Positions 53,238-62,484 of a DNA stretch of 64,000 nucleotides are shown in pieces. A program made the translations under genes and the position numbers. A model generated the notes under the pieces. The model did no database searches. It saw only the letters and a program-made list of their open reading frames with translations, and was not told the DNA's origin. The DNA is from Eubacteriales bacterium. Its GTDB lineage: Bacteria > Bacillota > Clostridia > Lachnospirales > Lachnospiraceae. The stretch spans positions 16,218-80,217 of the forward strand of contig JAUNGT010000006.1 of NCBI GenBank assembly GCA_030524455.1. Direction: 5' to 3'. Positions within the stretch are counted from its first letter, which is position 1. Each line of letters starts with the position of its first letter.

Positions 53238-53250
53238 CTTTTTCGGGACG

Positions 53251-53332
53251 GGGCGTTACTCTATAACAGGACGCCCAAAGAGGGCTGTCTTTGCTTGAAA
53301 AAAAAGAAAAGCGCTGCCGGAAAGGGCAGCGC
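53251..53332 (+). promoter_or_regulatory. Structured leader of bioY
   Basis: Two hairpins precede bioY: GGGCGT/ACGCCC (53251-53256, 53271-53276) and a strong GCGCTGCC/GGCAGCGC (53311-53318, 53325-53332) ending 2-3 bases before the GAGGGAG site. TTGACT at 53234 may be a -35 with a poor -10. On the opposite strand the second hairpin followed by a long T-run looks like a terminator, although no leftward gene reads into it. I see no BirA box. Confidence 0.45.
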
Positions 53333-53345
53333 AGAGGGAGAAACC

Positions 53346-53909
53346 ATGCAAACAGCAGCAACAAAGCACACGCCGGTTACGACCCGGCAGATGGCGCTGA
53401 TCGGGGTGATGACGGCGGTCACCTGTATCGCAGCGCCTTTTTCGATTCCGATCCCGGTCAGCCCGGTGCCTCTTTCCCTGACGACCATGGTGCTGTATCT
53501 GGCCATCTATGTGCTGGGAACCAAAAACGCCTTTATCAGCTATGTGATCTACCTGCTTTTAGGCCTGGTGGGGCTTCCTGTCTTTTCCGGCTTTTCCGGC
53601 GGACCCGGCAAGCTGGCAGGGCCCACCGGCGGGTATCTGATCGGCTTTTTGTTCATGATCCCGCTGACCGGCATATTGTTTGAAAAATGCGGCAAAAGTA
53701 TTCTGCGGCAGATCGGGGCCATGGCTCTTGGCACCCTTGTCTGCTACCTGTTCGGCACCGTGTGGCTGTGCCTGTCGCTGCATCTGAGCTTTTTTGGGGG
53801 ACTTGGCGTGGGCGTGCTGCCCTATCTGCCCGGGGATGCGGTAAAGATTATCCTGGCGGCTTTTTTGGGGCAGGCGGTTTTAAAGGCGTTAAAACGCACA
53901 AATCTATAA
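53346..53909 (+). CDS. bioY: Biotin transporter BioY (ECF S-component)
   Basis: 187-aa membrane protein with about six helices. BioY hallmarks: IPIPVSPVPLSLTTMVLYLA, GLPVFSGFSGGPGKLAGPTGGYLIGF and a C-terminal PGDAVKIILAAFLG. It binds biotin in the membrane and needs the EcfAA'T module encoded elsewhere. ATG 53346 is used because GGGAG precedes it; ATG 53295 lies before the strong hairpin and is less likely. Confidence 0.93.
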   Translation: MQTAATKHTPVTTRQMALIGVMTAVTCIAAPFSIPIPVSPVPLSLTTMVLYLAIYVLGTKNAFISYVIYLLLGLVGLPVFSGFSGGPGKLAGPTGGYLIGFLFMIPLTGILFEKCGKSILRQIGAMALGTLVCYLFGTVWLCLSLHLSFFGGLGVGVLPYLPGDAVKIILAAFLGQAVLKALKRTNL

Positions 53910-53925
53910 GTATTCCGGAGTTTTT

Positions 53926-54939
53926 ATGTTAAGAGACGATATTATCATGAAACTGGGAATCGTCCATATCCTGGACTCTGCCGTGGGGCTGCCGGTACTT
54001 TCCGACAGCCCTATCGACATGGGTTCCGGACTGAGCGATTTTTTAAAGGGCCACATCGAGAAGTTCACCGAGAGCGACGACGTCAAGCGCTGTCAGTTTT
54101 CGGAGGGCTCGGAGGTGATGGAGCTGATCAGAGCCTGCAATGCGGATAATTTTGTTCCGACCAGCAGGGCCCTGTGCGAGAAGCTTTACGCCATCATGAA
54201 CGCCAACATCGACATTCCGGCGGCGGACGTGGCGGTGGTGGTATTTTCGGCGGAGGGAGTGGATTATTTCGGCTTTTTGAAGCTGAATTACCGTTCCTCC
54301 TATACCCATGCGACAAAGACGGAAGAGGATGGGGGCAACCGGAACGATATTATTTTGCAGAAGGCCATTCTTCCCTCGCAGGGACAGAAGCTTTCCGAAG
54401 CCTTTTTGGTCAACCTATCCAACGGGGAGATTTTGCTGACCGAAAAAAAGTTTGAGGTCAACGGAGAGAAAAAATTTTATTTTTCCGAGCTTTTTCTGGA
54501 ATGCCATGCGCCGCTGTCCCAGAAAAGCAAGCTGGATATCGTGACCCGCGCCGTTGAGCAGGTGAACAAAAAATATTACGGCGACGAGGACGCCCGGCGG
54601 AAGATGGAGGTCAAGCAGGCCATCTACGAGGAGCTGGAGGAGAAGGGGAGTCTGGCCGTGGAGGACGTCAAGGAAAAGGTCTTTAAGGACAGCCCCGAGA
54701 TGCAGGCGGATCTGGAGGAAAAGCTGGAGAAGTACAACCTGGAAAAGGAGGTCGTGCAGCCAAAGAGCGAGGCCGTCCTCAAAAAGTTCCAGAAGCAGCA
54801 TCTGACTACCGATACCGGCATCGAGATCACGATTCCCATGGAGGAGTACCGGGATCCCGACAAGGTGGAATTTATCACGAATCCGGACGGAACGATATCG
54901 GTTTTGATCAAAAATATCGGAAGGCTGAGTACCAAATGA
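53926..54939 (+). CDS. Nucleoid-associated protein (NdpA/YejK-like)
   Basis: 337-aa protein of the 37-kDa nucleoid-associated family. N-terminal MKLGIVHILDSAVGLPVLSD, middle VAVVVFSAEGVDYFGFLKLNYRSSY and C-terminal ITIPMEEYRDPDKVEFITNPDGTISVLIKNIG. May bind DNA or participate in stress or phage responses; role not shown. CGGAG is 5 bases before the ATG. The stop overlaps yaaA by 4 bp. Confidence 0.85.
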   Translation: MLRDDIIMKLGIVHILDSAVGLPVLSDSPIDMGSGLSDFLKGHIEKFTESDDVKRCQFSEGSEVMELIRACNADNFVPTSRALCEKLYAIMNANIDIPAADVAVVVFSAEGVDYFGFLKLNYRSSYTHATKTEEDGGNRNDIILQKAILPSQGQKLSEAFLVNLSNGEILLTEKKFEVNGEKKFYFSELFLECHAPLSQKSKLDIVTRAVEQVNKKYYGDEDARRKMEVKQAIYEELEEKGSLAVEDVKEKVFKDSPEMQADLEEKLEKYNLEKEVVQPKSEAVLKKFQKQHLTTDTGIEITIPMEEYRDPDKVEFITNPDGTISVLIKNIGRLSTK

Positions 54940-55733
54940 AAATCATTATTTCACCCGCCAAGAAGATGCGCATCGATCCGGACACCATGGCCGCCTGCGG
55001 CAAGCCTGTTTTCCTGGCACAGACCGGCAGGCTTCTTTCCTGGCTGAAAGGTCTGTCTGCGGCGGAGCTTCAAAGGCTTTGGGCCTGCAATGACAGGATT
55101 GCGTCCCAAAACCTGGAACGTCTGTCGCAGATGGAACCGGAGCGGGCCCTCACCCCGGCGCTTCTTTCCTATGACGGCATCCAGTACCAGTATATGGCCC
55201 CCAATATTTTCTCCCGGGAGCAGTGGGACTATGTGCAGTCCCATCTGCGGATCCTGTCCGGATTTTACGGCCTTTTGCGGCCCCTGGATCCGGTGGAACC
55301 CTACCGGCTGGAGATGCAGGCAAAGGGCGCGCCGGAGGGCTGCGACAGTTTATATGCCTTCTGGGGGGACTCCATCTGCCGGGAGCTTTTGCGGCAGGAG
55401 GAGGGAGATCCGCTGATCCTGAACCTGGCCTCAAAGGAATACAGCCGCTGCGTCAGCGCCTGGCTAAAGCCTCCGGCCAGGATGATAACCTGCGTGTTCG
55501 GCGAGGAAAAGGACGGCAAGGTGATCCAGAAAGGAACCATGGCCAAAATGGCCCGCGGGGAAATGGTGCGCTTTTTGGCGGAGCGGAGGGCGACGGACCT
55601 CGGGGAGATCCGGACCTTTGACCGGCTGGGCTACCGCTACGCTCCCGAATACTCAAAGGATGGAGAGGAAGTTTTCCTGAACTCAGCGGGGGAGCATTTG
55701 CAGTCTTGCGCGCCCTCCCAAAAGGCGTTATGA
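54936..55733 (+). CDS. yaaA: Peroxide stress protein YaaA
   Basis: 265-aa UPF0246/DUF328 protein. [11 protein letters not shown] at the N-terminus, the central YDGIQYQYM and [18 protein letters not shown], and C-terminal [10 protein letters not shown]. In E. coli YaaA limits free iron and protects against peroxide; DNA-binding is also reported. Translationally coupled to the upstream nucleoid-protein gene by an ATGA overlap. Confidence 0.93.
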   Translation: MKIIISPAKKMRIDPDTMAACGKPVFLAQTGRLLSWLKGLSAAELQRLWACNDRIASQNLERLSQMEPERALTPALLSYDGIQYQYMAPNIFSREQWDYVQSHLRILSGFYGLLRPLDPVEPYRLEMQAKGAPEGCDSLYAFWGDSICRELLRQEEGDPLILNLASKEYSRCVSAWLKPPARMITCVFGEEKDGKVIQKGTMAKMARGEMVRFLAERRATDLGEIRTFDRLGYRYAPEYSKDGEEVFLNSAGEHLQSCAPSQKAL

Positions 55734-55786
55734 TAAAGCAGACAGGAACAAGGTTTCCGAAAGAAAAAAGAATGGAGGAGAATGAT

Positions 55787-56968
55787 ATGGCAAGAAAGGT
55801 AGTGCTGGCAGGCGCGTGCAGAACGGCCATCGGCGTGATGGGAGGAACACTTTCCAAGATTCCCGCCCCGGACCTTGGCACGGTGGTGATCCGGGAGGCT
55901 CTGCGCCGCACGGGCGTGAAGCCGGAGCAGGTGGACGAGGTATATATGGGCTGCGTCATCCAGGCGGGACAGGGACAGAACCCGGCCCGGCAGGCGGCGG
56001 TCAACGCCGGAATCCCGGTGGAGGTACCGGCAACCACGATCAACGTGCTGTGCGGCTCCGGAATGCACTGTGTGAACCTGGCGGCAAAGCTGATCGCCTC
56101 CGGTGATGCGGACATCATCGTGGCGGGCGGTATGGAGAACATGAGCATGGCTCCCTACCTGCTCTATGACGCGCGGTTTGGCTACCGCATGGGCGCGGGC
56201 AAAGTGGACGACGCCATGATCCGCGATGCGCTGACCGACGCCTTCGGCGGCTATCACATGGGAATCACCGCGGAGAACATTGCGGAGGAGTGGGGCCTGA
56301 CCAGACAGCAGCTGGACGAATTCGCGGCATGGAGCCAGCAGAAGGCCCAGAAGGCGATCGCAGAGGGCAGGTTTCAGGAAGAGATCGTGCCCATGGAGGT
56401 AAAGCAGAAGAAGCAGACGATCGTGTTCGATACCGACGAGGGCCCCAGGGCCGGCGTGACGGCGGAGAGCATCGGCAAGCTTCGCCCGGCCTTTAAAGAG
56501 GGCGGCGTGGTGACCGCCGGCAATTCCTCCGGTATCAACGACGCGGCGGCAGCCCTGATCGTGATGAGCGAGGAGAAGGCGAAGGAGCTTGGCGTAAAGC
56601 CCATGGCAACCTGGATCGGCGGAGAGCTGGCCGGCGTGGAGCCCCGCATCATGGGTATCGGTCCGGTGGCGGCAACCCGCAAGGTGATGGCAAAAACCGG
56701 CTATCAGATCGGCGATTTTGACCTGATCGAGGCAAACGAGGCCTTTGCGGCTCAGTCCGTGGCGGTGGCGCATGATCTTGGCTTTCATAATGACGTATTA
56801 AATGTAAACGGCGGCGCAATCGCCCTGGGACACCCGGTGGGCGCGTCGGGCTGCCGGATTCTGGTGACGCTTTTGCACGAGATGGAAAAGCGCGGCGCCA
56901 AAAAGGGTCTGGCTACCCTGTGCGTAGGCGGCGGCATGGGCTGTGCGTCGATCGTGGAGAGAGAGTAG
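55787..56968 (+). CDS. Acetyl-CoA C-acetyltransferase (thiolase)
   Basis: 393-aa biosynthetic-type thiolase that condenses two acetyl-CoA to acetoacetyl-CoA, the first step toward butyrate in clostridia. Nucleophile Cys89 ([11 protein letters not shown]), catalytic His in [14 protein letters not shown], second Cys in CVGGGMGCA at the C-terminus. GGAGGAG is 6 bases before ATG 55787. No other butyrate genes are adjacent, and the next gene is a peroxiredoxin. Confidence 0.94.
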   Translation: MARKVVLAGACRTAIGVMGGTLSKIPAPDLGTVVIREALRRTGVKPEQVDEVYMGCVIQAGQGQNPARQAAVNAGIPVEVPATTINVLCGSGMHCVNLAAKLIASGDADIIVAGGMENMSMAPYLLYDARFGYRMGAGKVDDAMIRDALTDAFGGYHMGITAENIAEEWGLTRQQLDEFAAWSQQKAQKAIAEGRFQEEIVPMEVKQKKQTIVFDTDEGPRAGVTAESIGKLRPAFKEGGVVTAGNSSGINDAAAALIVMSEEKAKELGVKPMATWIGGELAGVEPRIMGIGPVAATRKVMAKTGYQIGDFDLIEANEAFAAQSVAVAHDLGFHNDVLNVNGGAIALGHPVGASGCRILVTLLHEMEKRGAKKGLATLCVGGGMGCASIVERE

Positions 56969-56984
56969 GACGGGAGGATTTGTA

Positions 56985-57446
56985 ATGCTGGAAGCAGGGA
57001 CGATGGCCCCGGATTTCTGCCTGGCCGATCAGGACGGGAAAGAGGTGCGGCTGTCTGATTTCAGAGGCAAAAAGGTCGTTCTGTATTTTTACAGCAAGGA
57101 CAATACGGCGGGCTGCAACAAGCAGGCCTGCGGCTATGCGGAGCATTATCCGGCCTTCCTTGAAAAAGGGGTGACGGTGATCGGCGTCAGTAAGGACACC
57201 AGCCTTTCTCACCGGAAGTTTGCGGATAAGTTCGATCTTCCCTTTCTCCTGCTGGCGGACCCGGACAAGGAGGTGCTGCAAAGCTACGGCGTCTGGGTGA
57301 AGAAAAACATGTACGGCAAGCAGGTGATGGGAGTGATCCGCTCCTCCTATCTGATCGGGGAGGACGGCCGCATCCTGAAGGTGCACGCCAGGGTAAAGCC
57401 CGAGGAAAACGCGGAACAGATGCTGCGCGATCTGGAAGAAATATAA
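56985..57446 (+). CDS. bcp: Thioredoxin-dependent peroxiredoxin (Bcp/PrxQ type)
   Basis: 153-aa peroxiredoxin with peroxidatic Cys44 in TAGCNKQACGY and resolving Cys49 five residues later, the PrxQ arrangement. N-terminal APDFCLADQDGKEVRLSDFRGKKVVLYFYSKD. Reduces peroxides in the cytoplasm. GGGAGG lies upstream of ATG 56985; 16-base gap from the thiolase gene suggests co-transcription. A strong hairpin follows. Confidence 0.93.
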   Translation: MLEAGTMAPDFCLADQDGKEVRLSDFRGKKVVLYFYSKDNTAGCNKQACGYAEHYPAFLEKGVTVIGVSKDTSLSHRKFADKFDLPFLLLADPDKEVLQSYGVWVKKNMYGKQVMGVIRSSYLIGEDGRILKVHARVKPEENAEQMLRDLEEI

Positions 57447-57451
57447 TTTTC

Positions 57452-57483
57452 AAGAGAAACATGCCCGCCATGTTTCTCTTTTC
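57452..57483 (+). terminator. Terminator after bcp
   Basis: AAGAGAAACATG (57452-57463) pairs exactly with CATGTTTCTCTT (57469-57480), loop CCCGC, then a TTC tail. The 12-bp stem is strong, the T-run short. Confidence 0.75.
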
Positions 57484-57503
57484 AACATGGCAGGGAGGCG
57501 ATT

Positions 57504-58268
57504 ATGGCAAACACGGAAAAAGTGCGCTTGAACAAATATTTGTCCCAGTCGGGCCTGTGTTCCCGGAGGGAAGCGGACGCTCTGATTGAGGCCGGGAAGG
57601 TGTCGGTCAACGGGCGAACAGCGGATCCGGGGATGAAAGTCAGCGATCTGGACAAAATCATGGTGGAGGATAAGCCGGTGGGCCGCCGGGAGAAACGGGT
57701 CGTGCTGGCCTATTACAAGCCCGTGGGTGTGACCTGCACGGAGAAGGACCGCCACGCCCAGATCACGATCCGGGACGCGGTGGAATACCCGGTGCGGGTG
57801 ACCTACGCAGGACGGCTGGACCGGGATTCCGAGGGGCTTTTGCTCCTGACAAACGACGGGGATTTAATCAACGGTCTGATGCGGGCTGCCAACTTCCATG
57901 AGAAGGAATACCTGGTGCGGGTCAACAAGCCCATCAGCAGGGATTTTCTCAAAAAAATGTCCGACGGCATGCTGCTGAAGGATTTAAACGAGCGCACCCG
58001 GCCCTGCTTTGTGAAGGAGGAGGGCAAGTTCGTGTTTCGCATTATTTTGACCCAGGGCCTGAACCGGCAGATCCGCCGGATGTGCAAAACGCTGGGCTAC
58101 GGGGTCGTCAGCATCAAGCGGGTGCGGGTGGCGAACATCCTGCTTGGAAAGCTCAACCCCGGCGATATCCGGGTGGTGGCAGGAGATGAGAGAAGAGAGC
58201 TCTACGCCGAGGTGGAGCAGGCCTCCAGACGGCCGGACAGAAAGCAGGGGAACGGGAAAACGCAATGA
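57504..58268 (+). CDS. RsuA/RluF-family rRNA pseudouridine synthase
   Basis: 254-aa enzyme. N-terminal S4 domain (RLNKYLSQSGLCSRREADALIEAGKVSVNG), linker, then catalytic domain with the GRLDRDSEGLLLLTNDGDL signature whose first Asp is the nucleophile, and GLNRQIRRMCKTLGY. The GLNRQIRRMC form resembles RluF, a 23S rRNA modifier, more than RsuA. GGGAGG site upstream. Overlaps ligA by 4 bp. Confidence 0.9.
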   Translation: MANTEKVRLNKYLSQSGLCSRREADALIEAGKVSVNGRTADPGMKVSDLDKIMVEDKPVGRREKRVVLAYYKPVGVTCTEKDRHAQITIRDAVEYPVRVTYAGRLDRDSEGLLLLTNDGDLINGLMRAANFHEKEYLVRVNKPISRDFLKKMSDGMLLKDLNERTRPCFVKEEGKFVFRIILTQGLNRQIRRMCKTLGYGVVSIKRVRVANILLGKLNPGDIRVVAGDERRELYAEVEQASRRPDRKQGNGKTQ

Positions 58269-60235
58269 ATGACATCGACAGAATGAAGGAGCTGGTGACC
58301 CAGCTCAACGAAGCGGCCAGAGCTTACTACGCCGAGGACCGGGAAATCATGAGCAACTTCGAGTACGACCGGCTCTACGACGAGCTGGCGGCCCTGGAGA
58401 AAAGGACCGGGCTGGTGCTGGCAAACAGCCCGACGCAGGCCGTGGGCTACGAGGCGGTGGAGGAGCTTCCCAAGGAACGCCATGAAAGCCCTATGCTTTC
58501 CCTTGGAAAAACCAAGAGCCGGGAGGAGCTGGCGTCCTGGCTGGGGGACCAGAGGGGGCTTTTGTCCTGGAAGCTGGACGGACTGACCATCGTTTTAACC
58601 TACCGGGAGGGAAGGCTGTTTAAGGCCGTCACACGGGGCAACGGCGAGGTGGGTGAGGTGATCACTCCAAACGCCCGCACCTTTGTAAATCTGCCTCTGC
58701 AGATCCCCTATCAGGGAGAGCTGGTGCTGCGCGGGGAAGCGGTGATCACCTACGCCGATTTTGCACGGATCAACGAGCAGATTCCGGAGGCGGAGGCCCG
58801 CTACAAAAATCCGCGGAATCTCTGTTCCGGCTCCGTGCGTCAGCTAAACAGTCAGATCACGGCGCAGAGAAGCGTGCGCTTTTTCGCCTTTGCCCTGGTG
58901 CGGGCGGATGGAGTGGATTTTGAAAATTCCCGTGAAAAACAGTTTTTGTTTCTGAAAAATCAGGGCTTTGAGGTAGTGGAGTACCGGGCTGTGACCGCAC
59001 AGAGCATGGCGGAGGCGGTGGCCTGGTTTGAAAAAAAAATCACGGATTATCCGGTGCCCTCCGACGGGCTGGTGCTTTTGCTGGACGATATTGCCTACGG
59101 CGAAGCCCTGGGACGAACAGCCAAATTTCCGCGCAATGCCATCGCCTTTAAGTGGGCGGACGAGGTGGCGGAGACAACGCTTCGGCAAATGGAGTGGAGC
59201 GCCAGCCGGACCGGGCTGATCAATCCGGTGGCGGTGTTCGATCCTGTGGAGCTGGAGGGCACCACCGTAAGCCGCGCCAGCGTGCATAACGTGAGCATCG
59301 TCAGGGAGCTAAAGCTCGGCATCGGAGACCGGATCACTGTGTACAAGGCGAACATGATTATCCCACAGATCGCGGAAAACCTTACAAAGAGCGGCAGTCT
59401 GGAGATTCCCTGCACCTGTCCGGTCTGCCATGGCCCCACCCAAATCCGTCAGGAAAACGACACGGAGACGCTGATCTGCCCCAACCCGGACTGCGACGCC
59501 AAAAAGCTAAAGGCCTTCACGCTGTTTGTGAGCCGTGATGCCTTAAATATTGACGGGCTCTCGGAGGCGACGCTGGAAAAATTCCTGGCGAGAGGCTTTC
59601 TGCATACCTATGCGGATCTGTTCCATCTGGATCGCCATCGGGAGGAGATCGAGCAGATGGACGGCTTCGGGGAGAAATCCTGTCAGAATCTGCTTGCCAG
59701 CGTGGACCGGGCGCGCCATACGACTCTGGCCCGGCTGATCTACAGCCTGGGAATCCCGGGAATCGGCATTGCCAACGCGAGGATGCTCTGCCGGGAATAC
59801 CGAAATGATCTTGACCGGATGCTTTCTGCTTCGGCGGAGGAGCTGGCGGCCATCGACGGCGTGGGTCCCGTGATCGCCGGCGCATTTGAGGACTTTTTTG
59901 CGTCGGACAAAAACCGCCGGGCGCTGGAGGCCCTGCTTTCCGAGGTGGAGCTGGAAAAGGAAAGCTTCTCGGAGCAGGAAAGGCCTCTGTCCGGACAATC
60001 CTTTGTGATCACAGGAAGCCTGGAGCATTTTGAAAACCGAAGCGCCCTAAAGGAGGCCATCGAGGCCCTGGGCGGCAAGGTGACGGGAAGCGTGACGGGC
60101 AAAACCGTCTGTCTGATCAACAACGACAGCACCTCCGGCTCCGCCAAAAACAAAAAGGCCAGGGAGCTTGGAGTGGAGGTTTTGACGGAGGAAGCGTTTA
60201 TGGAGCGCTTCCTGCAGGGCCAAAAGGAGAAATAG
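58265..60235 (+). CDS. ligA: NAD-dependent DNA ligase LigA
   Basis: 656 aa, near the usual 665-670. Adenylation motif SWKLDG (Lys103), OB-fold, zinc finger with CTCPVCHGP and CPNPDC, helix-hairpin-helix domain (TLARLIYSLGIPGIG and AIDGVGPVIA) and C-terminal BRCT (SGQSFVITGSLEHFENRSALKEAIEALGGKV). The expected domain Ia start is present. Essential for Okazaki fragment joining. Starts inside the preceding stop codon (ATGA). Confidence 0.96.
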   Translation: MNDIDRMKELVTQLNEAARAYYAEDREIMSNFEYDRLYDELAALEKRTGLVLANSPTQAVGYEAVEELPKERHESPMLSLGKTKSREELASWLGDQRGLLSWKLDGLTIVLTYREGRLFKAVTRGNGEVGEVITPNARTFVNLPLQIPYQGELVLRGEAVITYADFARINEQIPEAEARYKNPRNLCSGSVRQLNSQITAQRSVRFFAFALVRADGVDFENSREKQFLFLKNQGFEVVEYRAVTAQSMAEAVAWFEKKITDYPVPSDGLVLLLDDIAYGEALGRTAKFPRNAIAFKWADEVAETTLRQMEWSASRTGLINPVAVFDPVELEGTTVSRASVHNVSIVRELKLGIGDRITVYKANMIIPQIAENLTKSGSLEIPCTCPVCHGPTQIRQENDTETLICPNPDCDAKKLKAFTLFVSRDALNIDGLSEATLEKFLARGFLHTYADLFHLDRHREEIEQMDGFGEKSCQNLLASVDRARHTTLARLIYSLGIPGIGIANARMLCREYRNDLDRMLSASAEELAAIDGVGPVIAGAFEDFFASDKNRRALEALLSEVELEKESFSEQERPLSGQSFVITGSLEHFENRSALKEAIEALGGKVTGSVTGKTVCLINNDSTSGSAKNKKARELGVEVLTEEAFMERFLQGQKEK

Positions 60236-60238
60236 AGT

Positions 60239-61153
60239 ATGCCAATTCGAATTCAGCGGGAGCTTCCCGCCAGGGAAATTTTGGACAATGAAAATATTTT
60301 TGTGATGGACGAGTACCGGGCGCTGCATCAGAACATCCGTCCGCTGCAGATCTGCATTTTGAACCTGATGCCGGTCAAGCAGGACACGGAGCTCCAGCTT
60401 TTGCGTTCGCTGTCCAACACGCCCCTGCAGGTGGACGTGACCTTCATGAAAATGAACAGCCATGTCTCCCTGAATACCTCGGTCACGCACCTGAACAAAT
60501 TTTACGATACCTTTGACAGCCTTAGAGACAACAAGTACGACGGACTGATTATCACCGGCGCGCCGGTGGAGCAGATCGACTTTGAGAAGGTGGATTACTG
60601 GGAGGAGCTGTGCGGGATCATGGAATGGTCCAAAACCCATGTGCACTCCACCTTTCATATCTGCTGGGGCGCGCAGGCCGGATTATATTATCACTTCGGC
60701 TTAAACAAGGTTCTGCTTCCCGAAAAGCTGTTCGGCGTATACGAGCACAGGGTTCTGAACCGCAGGGAGCCTCTGGTACGCGGCTTTGACGACGTATTCT
60801 GTATTCCGCACAGCCGCCACACGGAAACGCCGGCGGCGGCGATCCACGACTGCCGGGCCCTGACCGTGATGGCAGAATCCGAACGGGCGGGAGTGCTTTT
60901 GTGTATGACCGGGGACGGCAGACAGATTTTTGTCATGGGCCATCCCGAATACGACCGTTACACCCTGCACAACGAATATATGCGGGACTTGGGGAAAGGC
61001 CTGCCCATCCAGATACCGGAACACTACTATCCCGGCGACGATCCGCAGAAGCGGCCGCTTTTATCCTGGAGATCACACTGCAACGGTCTTTATACGAACT
61101 GGCTCAACTATTATGTCTACCAGACGACTCCATATGACATCCGGGAGGTGTAG
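60239..61153 (+). CDS. metA: Homoserine O-acetyltransferase MetA (acetyl-CoA type)
   Basis: 304-aa homoserine acyltransferase of methionine synthesis. Catalytic Cys142 (HICWGAQAG), later VYEHR and GHPEYDR. The acyl-choice residue at 111 is Glu (ITGAPVEQ), which in MetA proteins goes with acetyl-CoA rather than succinyl-CoA (Gly111). AAGGAG is 7-8 bases before the ATG, 3 bases after ligA. A strong terminator follows. Confidence 0.94.
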   Translation: MPIRIQRELPAREILDNENIFVMDEYRALHQNIRPLQICILNLMPVKQDTELQLLRSLSNTPLQVDVTFMKMNSHVSLNTSVTHLNKFYDTFDSLRDNKYDGLIITGAPVEQIDFEKVDYWEELCGIMEWSKTHVHSTFHICWGAQAGLYYHFGLNKVLLPEKLFGVYEHRVLNRREPLVRGFDDVFCIPHSRHTETPAAAIHDCRALTVMAESERAGVLLCMTGDGRQIFVMGHPEYDRYTLHNEYMRDLGKGLPIQIPEHYYPGDDPQKRPLLSWRSHCNGLYTNWLNYYVYQTTPYDIREV

Positions 61154-61172
61154 GGAAGGATCTGAATGCAGC

Positions 61173-61197
61173 AAAAGGGCGGCAATGCCGCCCTTTT
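61173..61197. terminator. Bidirectional terminator between metA and the Rpn-type gene
   Basis: AAAAGGGCGGC (61173-61183) pairs with GCCGCCCTTTT (61187-61197) around AAT. The stem ends in A4/T4 and sits between two convergent stops. Confidence 0.85.
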
Positions 61198-61203
61198 GCA
61201 TGA

Positions 61204-62220
61204 TCACAATAACTTTTGGTACTTATTTCTCTCAGATTCAGGAATCTCAAGGATATCCAATGCCTGAGATAAGGAAACCTTCATATTTTTTATCAGATTT
61301 TTTAGCATCTTACAGGTTGTGTCTTCCCTGCCTTTTTCCAGGCCTTCTTCCAGGCCCTTTTCCTTGGTGTCTTCCCTGCCTTTTTCCAGGCCTTCTTCCA
61401 GGATCAATTCACTTAAGTTGCACATTGTATTAACCTCCTTCTCAAGAGACTCATTCATCTGCAGCCCATATTCCTGTTCCAGCAAGGTCTTCTTTTTCTC
61501 AACCTCCTTACTGCGCTCCAGGAGAGTGGAAAGCATTCCGATCAGTTTATTCTTTGTCAACTGGCCTTCTGCCTGCAGATGCACAAAGACAACACCAAGC
61601 AGGTCATACCGGCCAAACGCCACTTTTCTGGCAGGATCGTTGGCGTAAATCACTTCCGGCTGCATCCGATAGGAAACGATAGTATCCGATACCGCCTCGT
61701 GATTCCGGTTCTGGACTGGTGCAGTCATACAAATAAAGATGGAATAAACCTTCTTAATTCCGTCATAGTTATCTGTCGTGAACTCTACATCCAACTGTTC
61801 CGATAAAAGCCGGGCCGCGTAAAAGACACCTCTTGGAACCAGGTCATAACCGGGATAGTAAGACTTCTGGGCTTCAATGTTGACATATATTTTTGCCCGT
61901 TCTGTCCGCACCAGGACCGTAAATACCACATCGAAGAGTACTGTTCCTTCCCCGTCCAGCTTGCTTTCCGTGGACTCTCCACGGATCGCTTGCCCCCGGT
62001 TGTTTCTTGTATCCGGCCGAAGAGATCGGGAGGCAATTTCCGGCTCCCCTTCAATCGCTGCCGCCGCTTCCTCCAGACTGTAATCCCTGAATTCAGCCAC
62101 CGCATATTTTAAAATATACGCCAAAACTCCTTTGTCCTTGAATAGATTTTTTACATGCATGTCATACTGGGCCATCACGCCAGCAGAGGATAACGCGTGT
62201 GACAAATGTGTTTCTTTCAT
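61204..62220 (-). CDS. Rpn-type PD-(D/E)XK nuclease family protein
   Basis: 338-aa protein of the Rpn/PD-(D/E)XK transposase-like family. N-terminal YDMHVKNLFKDKGVLAYILKY, core VLFDVVFTVLVRTERAKIYVNIEAQKSYYPGYDLVPRGVFYAARLLSEQ, whose D, E and Q residues form the nuclease motif. A C-terminal coiled region contains LEEGLEKGREDT twice in tandem. Relatives promote recombination or act as DNases; activity here is inferred. ATG 62220 is fixed by GGGAGG immediately upstream. Lower GC than its neighbours suggests horizontal transfer. Confidence 0.85.
   Translation of the reverse strand: MKETHLSHALSSAGVMAQYDMHVKNLFKDKGVLAYILKYAVAEFRDYSLEEAAAAIEGEPEIASRSLRPDTRNNRGQAIRGESTESKLDGEGTVLFDVVFTVLVRTERAKIYVNIEAQKSYYPGYDLVPRGVFYAARLLSEQLDVEFTTDNYDGIKKVYSIFICMTAPVQNRNHEAVSDTIVSYRMQPEVIYANDPARKVAFGRYDLLGVVFVHLQAEGQLTKNKLIGMLSTLLERSKEVEKKKTLLEQEYGLQMNESLEKEVNTMCNLSELILEEGLEKGREDTKEKGLEEGLEKGREDTTCKMLKNLIKNMKVSLSQALDILEIPESERNKYQKLL
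61319..61402 (-). repeat. 36-bp direct repeat within the Rpn-type gene
   Basis: Identical 36-base copies at 61319-61354 and 61367-61402, 48-base period, encoding a repeated LEEGLEKGREDT unit joined by KEKG. In frame and therefore length-variable without loss of reading frame. Confidence 0.9.
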
Positions 62221-62269
62221 CCTTCCTCCCATTATTCGTAAAGGTAGAAACAAATAAATCCTTGTCTTC

Positions 62270-62298
62270 AGTATACGTTTTTTTTGCTGTTTGTGCAA
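62270..62298 (-). promoter_or_regulatory. Promoter of the Rpn-type gene
   Basis: Minus strand: -35 TTGCAC (62293-62298), 17-base spacer, -10 TATACT (62270-62275). The leader is ~45 bases to ATG 62220. Confidence 0.75.
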
Positions 62299-62358
62299 TC
62301 CTTTAGAATTAAGTACACAAAATTTTTAAATTTTTAAATTATGCTTTTGCACCGTTGT

Positions 62359-62387
62359 TTGACTTTGTTCAACAAAGGGAATATAAT
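62359..62387 (+). promoter_or_regulatory. Promoter with central palindrome for the alpha/beta hydrolase gene
   Basis: -35 TTGACT (62359-62364), 17-base spacer, -10 TATAAT (62382-62387). The spacer contains TTTGTT-C-AACAAA (62364-62376), a perfect 13-bp palindrome well placed as a repressor operator. The rest of the 62221-62484 gap is A/T-rich and holds the divergent promoter. Confidence 0.8.
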
Positions 62388-62484
62388 GCGTATATTCTGT
62401 TTGTTGAATATATTTTGGAAAATATTAAGCAAGCATAGCGGGAGATAAGGACAGTACAGGAAAGGTCAATAAGAAAGGAAAAAT

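Noticed and set aside
53311..53332. Riboswitch upstream of bioY
   Set aside because: Only simple hairpins are visible; no biotin riboswitch class is known to me and no conserved aptamer core is seen.
61319..61402. Mini CRISPR array (36-bp repeats)
   Set aside because: Only two copies, a 12-base spacer, in frame within a protein gene and no cas genes.
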